From: Anaeramoeba flamelloides
Lineage: Eukaryota > Metamonada > Anaeramoebidae
Reading direction: 5' to 3'
Assembly: GCA_027625915.1 (NCBI GenBank)
Contig: JANTQA010000047.1
Span: 19,468,001 to 19,532,000, forward strand
DNA length: 64,000 nt
How positions within the stretch are numbered: the first letter of the stretch is position 1; each line of letters opens with the position of its first letter. The notes below the pieces were generated by a model. It was not told where the DNA came from, did no database searches, and saw only the letters and a list, made by a program, of their open reading frames with translations. The position numbers were made by a program, and so were the translations under genes. Below, in pieces: positions 12,418 to 23,900 of the stretch.

Positions 12418-12616
12418 GTTATCTCCTTTTTATTTTTCAATATTTTCCCTTTCACAAAAAAAAAAAATTTAAATATTTATGTATTGTTTCGAAGGCTAAA
12501 GGTCAAGGAACAAGGCAGCACATATTTTCACAGAGTCGAAGACGAGGGAAAATATGGCTAATATTTATAATTTTTTTTTTGTGAAAGGGAAAATATTGAA
12601 AAATGTGAGGAGACAA
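12418..12616. mobile_element. Fold-back (MITE-like) element, about 199 bp
   Basis: Two arms of about 40-55 bp are inverted copies: the left runs GTTATCTCC through TTTCAATATTTTCCCTTTCAC and the right is its complement with few mismatches. The loop is unusually G+C-rich for the region (AAGGTCAAGGAACAAGGCAG). I could not see a clear target duplication. Confidence 0.7.
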
Positions 12617-12691
12617 CTTACTTATCAACCATAGAGTGTCATTTTAAAGACACTTTACTCAATTTATTAATTTTTTTTTAAAAAATGAGGG

Positions 12692-12724
12692 AAAAAGGAC
12701 AATATGGCTAATATTGTCCTTTTT
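12692..12724. repeat. Perfect 14-bp hairpin with GGCTA loop
   Basis: AAAAAGGACAATAT is followed by a 5-base loop and its exact complement. The centre ATATGGCTAATAT also occurs at about 12552 within the neighbouring fold-back element. Confidence 0.85.
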
Positions 12725-13774
12725 GGAGTAAAAGGGACAGATATAAATCAATAATTTTACGATTTGATTTTTTTCAAATTTTTCTTTGATTTTCGGGTTG
12801 ATAATATAACTAATTGAAATTTATCAAAGGAATTTTTTATTCAGAGGTAAAATAATTTCTTTGTTAACCCTCATTTTGTAAAATTGTCATTAAAATTAAT
12901 AGAAAGTCTATAAATTGTGGATATTACAAATATTAGCCTAATAAAATGGAAAAAAATTTCAAAGGATTATCCCCTATTTTTTTTACAAATAGAGTTTTTA
13001 AAAAAATTAACTTAAATTTGTGATCTTAATTTATTCCTTACATCTTTTTTTATTTTTTATATTTTATGAAATTAATAATCCACAACAAAAACACAATGGA
13101 AAACCAAGATAACCAACTTAAATGTATCCCCAGTTTGAATTTCAAATATCAGTATTCTTCTTTATAGCGGATAGTTTATTATCGTTTTGCATATTAAAAA
13201 AAAATTTTTTATACCTGTTCCAAGGTTACTATAGGTTTTTTTTTTCAAATTTAATTTTTGATCTTGATATAGGCTTTTAAAAGTTGAATATAGGAATACT
13301 AAACCCCACACTGGAAATAAAAGTTTCAAAAATTAGTTAATAATCAAGAATTTTATTTGATATTCAAAAAATATATTTTCAGAATCCAAAATCACTCTAA
13401 ACTTCGAAAAGTTGTTTAGAAATGACAAAAAATTTACACCTTTTTAAAAAAAAATGAATTTTCTTCATTTCTTATCAGAATATTATTTTTATAATTCTAT
13501 ATATACCCCTTAGAACACCAAACATACTAATTGCCCCAGAAATATCAATTTTAATTCGTATCGTTATCAAAGGATTATAAGATATAGAATTTATACTCAA
13601 TTATCTTGTAAAGAAAATTTTATAATTAAAAATTGTATAGTTACTCACAATAAAATAATAACTTGAAAAATTTTCAAATCAAAAAAAAATTCTTGGATTT
13701 TGGCTCTGTAAAGATTTTTTTAAAATACGGGGCTTTGTATCCCCATTTTCAACTTTTTAAAAATAAAAAGTCGG

Positions 13775-14420
13775 TTTAAGGGTCTATTCATTTACCATGG
13801 TTTTACTCCATACTCAAGGGGTGATCCGAGATCAAAAAGGATATTGTAGAATAGCCCTTCTTTTGGTTGAAAAAATTCAAAAAAAAAAAAAAAAATTCCA
13901 TTAATCTCAAAATGACAAAAAATTCAACGAACGAAAAAAAAAAAAGTTTCAATTTCAAAAAATCAAAATTTAAAAAAAAAAATTCATCTTTTCTCGTTTT
14001 CTATTTCCAAATTGTTAAATTTCTTTAATTTAAAACAAATTTAATTCTTGAAGTTTACAATCAATTTTATTCGATTTAATCTGGTTTGTGGTTATTTTGT
14101 AAAACAATAAATTTGACCAAGTAAGGATTATGTAATTTTCTTACTATAAAAATAACTCATTTGAAAAATGAAAAAAATGAAAAAAAAAATCACCTAGATC
14201 TCAAAAAGCGCCAATAGAGTGACTTCAAAACTGACAAATTCCGTTTCAAAATTATAATTCAAAACCATTCTAATTGGAAATTGAGTATTGATCTTGGGCA
14301 CTTTGTTTTTTAAAAATGTCCTCATATTTAGTTGCTGATTTTTGGAGATCGACCATACATCATAGGTTGGTTGATTTTTGATTGGTGTTAGGTACTCATA
14401 AAAATTACTAGAAAGTTTTA
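13775..14420 (-). repeat. Dispersed repeat family A, copy 1 (reverse)
   Basis: The reverse complement aligns with 42985-43650 and 48935-49625. Shared landmarks in order are TTTTATGAGT, GATC..CAAAAATCA, CTCAATTTCCAATTA, CTTTTTGAGATCT and TATGGAG(T/C)AAA. No coding capacity. Confidence 0.7.
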
Positions 14421-14449
14421 ATCCATTTCAGAAAAAAAAAATTCACATT

Positions 14450-14970
14450 AATGATTCGACCCTTAAGACAAAGGAGCCCATAATATTTTTACAAATATCA
14501 ATTATTTTTTATAATTGACCTTTAAAGTATAAATAAAAATTAAGAAGAATGTTACATATCAAAGAATAGTTGATATCCAGTGGAAAAAAAAACCAATAAA
14601 TCAATATATAGTCTGAAATATTATAAAATCCAAATTCTTAGCACCCCATTGAGAAAAATAACAATGTTCATTTTGATTATCAATTGAAGATCCAAATAAA
14701 ACCCCGATAGAAATTAATATTATTTCTCTAAAATAATTTTTAACTTTTTTCAATAAAAACAGAATAACAAGTAATACCAATTAACTATAGACCATGTAAT
14801 AAAAAACGGACAAAGGGATTATATATCAAATAAAAAAAATGAGTATAAAGAAAAAATGAGAAAAAATCATTTCACAATAGAAATTTTCAAAATAAAATTT
14901 TCTTCGAATATCTATTCAAATCCTTTTTGGCATATATAATTCATTCTCTTCAACTGTCTATAAATAGGTC
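14450..14970 (-). repeat. Dispersed repeat family C, copy 1 (reverse)
   Basis: The reverse complement aligns with 59105-59660 and 59935-60475 over most of its length: shared blocks include ATATCAACTATTCTTT, AAAAATAATTGATATTT, CAATTGA..ATCAAAATGAA and TTTCTCAATGG. Confidence 0.7.
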
Positions 14971-15524
14971 TCATTAACTGGATAATGGTTTATACTGTTT
15001 TCAAAATTCGACAAAAAAAAACAATTTAATTCTAATTTGGAAAAAATATTCTAAAAAGTTTGATAAAGAATCTAAATTAAAACTTCATTTTTATTTACAA
15101 ACCGATTAGGAAAATATTTGATTTTTTTTTTCACAATTTGGATAATCATGACTTTTCAGAAAGAAAAAAAAAATTTCATTTATAAAATTGAAAATGAACA
15201 TTTTACGCAATAAAAGGATTTAAAATTGATTAATGTTTAACATATAGCCATATCAATTGAGTTATTGTTAATTTGTAACAATTTTCTGATAAAAAAGAAA
15301 AAACTCAAATTTGTATTTATTGTTAATGGTTAGACGAAATTTCATCTAATTTGTTAAAGAGAGAATTTTGAAGTGACTAAAATTGATACTTCGAATTCAA
15401 AGAGTATCTAAAATAGATACAGTTATCAGAAGTATTTCAATCTTAATTTAGTTTTCTAAAACAAGAAAGAGAAAAAATCGAAATTTACAAAATGAAAAAA
15501 AAAATTATATATTAAACTCTTTTT

Positions 15525-16069
15525 CAGTCAAAGGGTCCCAGTTTTATTGAAGAAATGGAAGACATTCTATGAGTTTAATTCATTACTCTTATCAAACTAA
15601 AATTTAAATTTTTAGATCAAAATCATTTTTTCTCATTTTGTAAAATTTTGTTTTTTTTGTTTTTTACTTTTTGCTTTTTTTTTTTTTTTTTTCTTCTCTT
15701 TTTTATTTTTTTTTTTTAAAATTAACTTTGAAAAAAAAAATGTTTGGAAAACCTTATAAACATTAAGAAAAGTTAAGCTTTGTATGTTCTTTTAAAATTC
15801 ATACATTTACAAGTAAAAAATCTTATTATCAACGATTTTAATTTCCTAAAAAAATTGAAAATTTGACACGAGAGGTTCCAATGAATGGGGCCCAAAAAAT
15901 TTTTTAACATTTTTTTTTTTTTGAAATTTATGGTTTGTTCAGGGGTTTCTTTTATAATTATGGACTCTTATATGAAGTTTATTATTTCTCGTATTTCTAA
16001 ACAATCTAAGTTTGGTTGATTCTTAAAAATAAAGTGACTTTTTCATTTTTGGCTGGGCCCCTTTGAGTG
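15525..16069. mobile_element. TIR element family B, copy 1 (545 bp)
   Basis: Ends are CAGTCAAAGGGTCCCAG and the complement of CACTCAAAGGGGCCCAG, giving a 17-bp terminal inverted repeat with two mismatches. The body is A/T-rich with no coding frame and aligns with 34387-34900 in the same orientation, so it is a short non-autonomous DNA element. The superfamily is not clear and I see no certain target duplication. Confidence 0.7.
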
Positions 16070-17404
16070 AAATGGAGTTTATATCTTTTAGATCTTTTGA
16101 TTTATCAGAAAAAAAACAAGAAAAAATGTAAAAAAAATTAAAAATAAATAAATAAATGAAAATCGAAACATACAAATAATAAAAAAAATACAAGAAAATT
16201 TTAATTGTGAAAAAACAAATAAAATAATTTCATTCCAAAAAAAAAAAAGCAAAGAAAAAAACAAGTTATTTTGGATTATTGTTGTTAAATTATTAAAACA
16301 CATAATTTTTGTATTTTTAGAAATTGAAGACCTTACATTAATATATGTTTTTTTATTAATTTTTTTTTGATTTATATTTTTTTGGCTTTAGAACACTTTT
16401 TTAAATCGATGTGTATTCAAAACTTTTAATTTGAATAAAAGGGTAAATCTCCTATTCTCATAAAAAAGTGTTAATTATTTAATTCCAAAAATGTTCAAAT
16501 TTCAAAATTGATCAAATTGAATTTTTTCGTCATTGTGAAGATTTTCTTGATTATTTTTCATTTATATGAAAGTTTTTAACAGTTTTTAATTACCACCGCA
16601 TGAAAAATCAAAAAGATTATTTTGTGATTGGTAGTATTTTATAACTTAAATATTTTATAATATTCAAAATGCTGAAATAATATTTCCCTACAACCTAAAA
16701 AACACTAAAAATGAAAAACTGACCAAATACTTACCATTAATACAATTAAAAAAATAAAATGATAAAATAAAAATAAATAAAGTTTCAATTTAGCTTTTTC
16801 TTGAAAACATTTTTTGCCAAAATCATTGAATTCAAACTTGAAATTATGTATATTTTTAGATACACTATCTTGTTTTAACTCATTTACAAAAACAAATTCT
16901 AAATTATGGGGAATTTTCTTTTCACAAAAGGCATTAATTTGACACTCAAATTGTTTTTTTTAGTTTTTAAATTGTAAAATTAAAAAAAAAATTAAACTAA
17001 TAAGATAAACGCTCATGGAAAACCTTACTAATTTAATATATTAACTTATTCTTTGATTTCAAGCTTTTCTCAATACCAAATTTTCAAAAACAATAAAAAA
17101 GTACACAATAATTTCAAAAAATATTTTCGATATTCAAAAGTTGAGAGTGTTTTTATTCTAAAAAAAATTATCACAGTGTTTAATTGAATTAAGTTATGAA
17201 CTTAATTTCGAAAAATATTAATCAGAAAAAAATAGTGCTTAATTTTATTAAGAACATATATACGAAATTTATAAAAAAATGTTCGAAATCCAATTTTAAC
17301 CACAAAAGTTAAGTCGACATTTTTTTCTCCTTAAAAAAATAACACAAGTCTAATTCCTCTCTTAATTATTTTTATATTCTTAAAACATCCGAAGCAAAAA
17401 TTCC

Positions 17405-17475
17405 CTAACATACCATCCAAACATGCCAAACCTACTCTAACCACACAAACCTACCAAACCATACCCTAACCTACC
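17405..17475. repeat. C-rich, telomere-like imperfect tract
   Basis: About 70 bp of strongly strand-biased sequence with repeated CCAAAC, CCTACC, CCTAACC and CTAACC words on the plus strand (GGTTAGGG-like on the minus strand). It could be a degenerate interstitial telomere-like patch or a simple repeat. Confidence 0.4.
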
Positions 17476-17922
17476 CGTAAATGATTTTTTTAATACCTTC
17501 AGCCAATCTATTTCAATAGAATTTACTATTTTGAAAAAAATGAGAATTTTTACAAATTTGAAAAGTAATATTTTCCCATAAAAATCTGTATTAATAAAAA
17601 ATGAAAAAGATAAAATAAAAAAATTCATTGTTTATTTAATAATTTTAAGAACAATTGTGAAATGAAAAAAAAAAAAAATAAAAATTAAAAATGAAAATAA
17701 CAAAAGTAGAGAAAACAATCAAAGAGAAAAAAAAAAAAAATAAAATAAAAATATAAAATCAATCAAAAGAGTAACAAAAAATGAAAAAAAATAAAATTAT
17801 CAAAAAATAATAATAATATTTAGATCAAGGAATATATAAATATAAATATATAGGTATATTTATATATAATAAATCTTGATCAAAAAAAAAAAAAAAAAAA
17901 AATGAACGAGTAAAAAAAAATT

Positions 17923-20900
17923 TTAAAAGTCTTTCCACTTTTCTTGTTCATCTGTTGATGAAGTATCTGAAGAAGAGATATCGTGTGTCCAATTATTTTT
18001 TTCATTATTACGAAGAGTCTTAATTTTTTGTTTTTCTTCTTTCAAAATGTTTCTGGAAGATTGGTTCATAGACAATCTTTTATTAATTCGAGTGATTGGT
18101 ATAAGTTTGATTGACTTGGTTCTCGTTCTAGTTCTTTGTGTGAGTGATTCCATATGCTGCGAGGTAATATATTGGAAATAGTTTCTAAAGATCCCGATCA
18201 AATAGTATTTGTGCTTGATTGATGCCTTGTGATGGTACCATCTTACTAAAATTGTGACAAGGTCTTTATTCCAGACCTTGTGGAACCAGAGCTTTATTCT
18301 ACTTACTCTTTGCGAGGTTTTTTCTTTCAGGGCCTTTGAATGCTTTTGTTTATTTTTCACTGTGTCGTCCCCGATCAGTATTTGTCGTGTGACATCTGAT
18401 TCCAAATGCTGTAAGGAATTGGAAACAAGGGTTAGCAGCTTTACAGACTTTTTGCCGTAGCTAGGTGGCAGCGTACAGATCCAAGAAACCAATTTGGTAA
18501 GGTTCGGCTTTTTGTCGAGGAAATCGATGATTGCCTTCCCCGAGTAAATCTGCTTCATATCTTCAATTTCATCGTGGTCCTTTCCCGAGACGACTCTAAA
18601 TCTATGTCTGACTTCAAAAAAGATGATTACACAGATGATTCCGATGGAAACAATAATGATGATGATTACAACGATGCCCACTTTATTTTTCATTGCCTCG
18701 GTTTTAAAATCTTTTGACACAAAGATCAAGCCAGAAAAGAGGACAATTTCGGAGACAAACAATAAGACCAGCTCGAGTGTGTTGTTTTTATTACCTGAAT
18801 ATGGGTTTACCTCATATTGCAAAATCAGTGCGATAAACAGGATGACGATACATAGGATGACCTGTGGCATTGGGTGCAGGGTTAAAAACACATCAAACAC
18901 GACCAAGAACAGTTTTCTTAACATTACAAGTATCTCCCAGAAATAATAGTCCTTTGTGTAACGGACACACAAGAGGCCAAAGCGTTTATTAAAGGTAACC
19001 TCGTCGATTTTTTTGGAATAATACCACAGCGCCCAGGATAATAGCAAAACGATACCGAGTATATAGAGCACGCCAAAGAAGATCGCCACGGGGAAATACT
19101 TCCACCACCAGCCTTCAAAGCAAAGCAAGGAGGGGTCTGAATCCAAAAAGTATTTATTTGTGGTGCCAATTTGCGTGCAATCAAAGAATTCGAAAATGGT
19201 TAATGCAATAAACAAATAGAGCAAACTTAACAAAATGGAATATGCGTTGATCAAATTGTTGAATAAGTCCTTTCTTTCCTGCTCACTAAAGCCATGCGTG
19301 AGTATTCTGGAAAACTGGTACCGTATCCACAGAATGGGGTAGATGAAGATATTGTCCGTCGATGTTGAGGGCTCTCTAAAGAGATTAGGATATTTGTTAA
19401 AGAGCTTGTAGCCATATTTCTCGACAAACAATGATTGCAGATAGGTGACTACTAGAATGAACAAGAGCAGCCCCAGAAAGATAAACGGAGTGAACATAAT
19501 TGTCAACCATTTTTGCTTAAAGTTAAATTTCACGGTACAATCAACAGCCAGGAATTCGATATTGAAATTGAATATGGAGGCGAATTTAAAGGTACTTTTC
19601 AAATTCGAGGGCCATTTTAAATCCAATTTGTACATGATCGAGATGATCTGCAGAAAGGAGAGACCGATCGTGAAGGAGCCAAAATAGTTTCGGGCCTTTT
19701 GGGCAAGCACAAACCCAAAGCCTAAAATGATGAAAAGCGCTAAGAATATTAGGACTATTCGAGCAGCCTGGTTTTCTGGGCATTTTTCGCATTCGTCTTC
19801 CAGCTTGTAAAATTCATTGGTACACTCTGAACACACTTCGCCCTTATATCCTAGTGTGGTGTTGCACTTATTCACGGCGCCGCCTGGGCAAGCATAATCA
19901 GTGAGGCATTCACGGAGATCTGTTGGATCTACGTCGGAATGCCAATATCCGAAATCAGCCTCCGGGTATTCCAGCCCTATTTTCGTACAAACGCCTCCCG
20001 TGGGGCATTTGGTGCATATGCCACCATTGTTGCCATAGTAATCAATGTTGCACATACAGTCTTCAAGGCTCTTTGAGCCCCTGAGCAAGGTAATAGCGTT
20101 GATGTCACAGGATTTACAATCCTTAGAGCCGTAATTTGGCTGATATTCGCCATATGCGCATTTTTCACATGTAGTTTGGCCAATCTCGTTTTGGTGCTTA
20201 CCGGGGCCACATTCTATGCAGCCAGTGGCGCCCGTGGCGTCTTGATAAGTACCAGTCTTACATAATTTGCATTCTTCCAATCCTGCTTGCGCACTATAGC
20301 TGCCCGTTGCACACACTTTACATTCAGTTTGCCCAGTGGCGTTCTGATAATGCCCGAAATCACACTCTGTGCAGTACGATAGTCCCTCCGTGTCGGAATA
20401 GGTTCCGCTTGCGCACACCTCACACTGCACAGTGCCATTAGTATCAGCATATGTTCCCTTGGGGCATAATTCACAGCTGGTGGCGCCATTTTCTGGGGAA
20501 TACGTACCAACACCGCATTCCTCGCAAGTGCCTGCTTCCGTGTGCGCTTGGCTATAAGTTCCAGGAGAGCATTCGATACACGGCGACCATACTGTCTCTG
20601 CCGCCGATCCTGGCAAACAACCGAGAGATTTAATACCTATCCGGGGGTTATTCAGATCATATACCAACTCCCATAACTGCAAATCATCTGTCACTATTTC
20701 GAGGTCATAGAGTTGTGTATTTTTGGAATTTGGAAAGGCGATCAGCCAAATATCCTCACCAAACTCCTCCCTTTGCGTTGTCCAATCTGTCATTACTAAC
20801 TTGATCTTATTCCTCAGAGTGAAGGCCAATCCACTAATCGTGATAAACGCATCCATGCCCGTATCGTTGCATTCTTTATAGTTTGTGTCAGTAATATTAA

Positions 20901-23900
20901 TCTTGATAACTGCGATTTGGGCACCATCGTAAATGTATGTAAAATTAATAAACCCATCTACTTCAAGAACTAGGTCATTGTAAAATTGGGTTTCAAATGT
21001 AAATCCCGGGTGTGGGCTATTGACAGTGAAATTGCCTTTATTTTTAAATTTGCTCAACGTACCATCAGAAAAAATTGTACCAACATCTGAATTTAAATAG
21101 AAATTTAGATTGTTTTCAATGATACTATTTTCGTATAGGTGTATATCCCCATTTGACCACTCAAAGAAGGAATCATCAAGTAAATATAAAACGCTATTAG
21201 ATAAGATTTTATTTTGGTCGCCCAGAAGGTTAAAGAAGCAACCTTCTCTAGAAGTGAATTCAATATTTTGCAATGTGCCACCAGACCAATCAAATGTGTT
21301 TAAAATTGATAACTTTGTTTTTGTGGTATCTGAATGGCTTATCGAAACAATATTTCCTTTTAAAAATAATTGGTTGACTGTATTTAGATCATCTACATTA
21401 TTTAAATAAATGACTGAATTTGAGATATGCAAGTTATTTCCAATAAAGGAATTTGATAAATGCAATATAGTTTTAAGTTCTGCGTCCTGATCATTATTGT
21501 TATTTATCTGTGATTCAAGTCTCAAATTTGACAAATTCTCCACATTAAAAAATTCGATCATTTTTTGATCATAGAATTCTTCGTTGACAATATTTATTTC
21601 ATAATTATCATTATTGTCAGATGCATAATCACCCAAGTCGAAGTTATCTAGAAAGATATTGGAATTAATTACCGATACTATATAATTATTGTAAATAACT
21701 TCTTGATTTAAATCATAAAATTGTAAATAATAAAAAACAATCATCGATTCATCCTTGATTTCAATAGGCGGATCAGCGCTCGAAAAAGATTGGAAAGTTA
21801 CTTGTGCGTTAAAGATTAGGGAAGACTGCTGCTCCAATCTAATTCGATAATTTTGGAAGGTTATTTTAAAATCTGTTCTTTTTAAATAATAATCAAAGAC
21901 AATTTCCCTACTGTTTATTAAATGTAGCCCTTTATCATTTGCGTTTTCAGTTGAATGGCCATCTATTATTAATTCGTTTGGATCTTTTGCATAATTACTA
22001 CAATCTTCGGCAGGGTTTGTAATAAATTGAACATTATTTTTATGGTTTAATAGGATTACATTATTTTGATTGTACACCTGATAATCGTCTTTACAGACAT
22101 ACAACTGATAACGATCATTGCTCAACGGGCTCGTAATAGTAAAATTATGATTGTTAGGATAAATTATTTGCTCTTGATACGTTTTAATATTAATAGTTAC
22201 ACTTCCGGTGTCTCCAAATTCATTTTCCCCGATAATGTTGATATCTAAATCAATTGGCCATAGCGGTGTCTTCCCAAAATAGGTAATTTTTTGGGAATCA
22301 ATTTGAAACCACGATGGCGTTGGCTCATCGCTCTCAACTGTGGCGATATAATAGATACATGGGTTTCCATTGCCGTCTTCAAATAATAAATTAGTATCAA
22401 TATAAAAATATTCATTGCAAGCTAAAGAAAGATTACCAAGCGGTTTGATAACTATCGGGGAACTTGCGCCACTGTTAGAAAAGATTTGTAAATCTACAGT
22501 TATACTTTTCGAGTTTCCACATTCATTAGTCCCGGTTATTTCCAAATCATAATTTCCTAATTCATTGTTTTCTCCAATTGTCAGCAATCGATATTGATAA
22601 TTATAATCCACCCAATCTGGTAGCTTGGTCTCCTCATCAATTGCAATTGTATATCGGATATTGTTTACTGGGTACCCTTCTTTCTGGCTAAAAATGTCTA
22701 TTGGTAATGTGAAAACTGTTTGCTGATTGAATTTAAATTTTTGATTATCGATTCCCTTATCTTCAGTAAGCACAGAATTGCAACCCTCGGGGGTATTAAA
22801 TTCGATTGTAAATTCTATTTGATTAGTTTTGCTACAATCATTGAAAGCATTCAATGTGATGCCTAAAGTGGTATCAGTCTTTGGTGTCATTCCCCAAAAT
22901 TTGAGATCACCATTATCAAAATGGATCCAATCTGGTAACTGAGATTCTGATTGTTCGGATGCAGTAATAACAAGATCTGAATTGGTGTTGTCACTATTAT
23001 AAAAAATATTTTTTTTCAATTTAAATTCAAAGTATATTGAAGTGGTATCAAAACTTTGGGTTGGAATCTCGTTTGCCAAAATTTCCTTTCCACTACAGGA
23101 ATTACCCTCGTAGTCATGCATTGAAATTAAAAAATATTGTCTCGTTCTAAAGGAGCATTCATTTTTAGCAATTATTTCAACTTGAACAATGGTTGTTTGA
23201 GTAAACCCAGAACTTGTTAATTTGATATAGTCGGACTCTATGGTAACATCAAATGTTTGGCTACCTTCGATTATAGTCTGATCAACGTTAAATTCTAAAA
23301 AATTGGTTTCATAATCAAAGTTTTGGAAATCATTCTTTGATATATAAAGTTCAATTTCATTATTAATCAAAAATTGCTTATCCTTGATAATGTTCTGAAT
23401 TTTTGGTTTTGGGCTTTGCACTAGCCTTCCCTTGATTTTGTAAATATCATTCGCTATATCCATTTCTTTAAAAAGAACAATTTGTTGATCCGATCTATAA
23501 TTAACGATCGTTGGTAAGGAATTTTCATAGAGTTTGGCATCATTGTTTGTTGAAATTGTTAAATACTCGTTAGCTAGTGCATCGGAATTGACAACAAATC
23601 TAAAAATTTGGTAATAGATTTTCGAAGTGGAATTAGCATTATTTACCCAAGTAAGACAATAAAAATTGTCATCAACGACTGAAATATATGGACTATAATT
23701 TTCATATTGTTCTTGCATATTAATAACAACGCTGTCGCCTAATGGTTCTGGATCTGCGCTTTTGGGAAACAATTGTATATTAATTTGTTTACTTTCCTTT
23801 CCTGTTATCCACGCGACAATGACGGTGTCCTCATGTAAATCAATGGTGGGGCTATAGTCAACGCCTAAATCAGTGCTACTATAGATGGTAAAAGGATCAA

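Larger units (their letters stand above)
9688..17922. other. 8.2-kb non-coding stretch with several old repeats
   Basis: No convincing gene on either strand. Recognisable contents are a fold-back element (12418), a perfect 14-bp hairpin (12692), reverse-orientation copies of two dispersed families (about 13775-14420 and 14450-14970), a TIR element (15525) and a C-rich tract (17405-17475). The segment 15350-15470 is also alike to 29800-29910. The rest is A/T-rich sequence in which I see nothing. Confidence 0.7.

Noticed and set aside
18254-18946. Frames opposite the receptor C-terminal part, and other-frame Cys-rich frames at 19977-20513
   Set aside because: Shadows of the receptor gene; the Cys periodicity comes from reading the Cys-repeat region in another frame.
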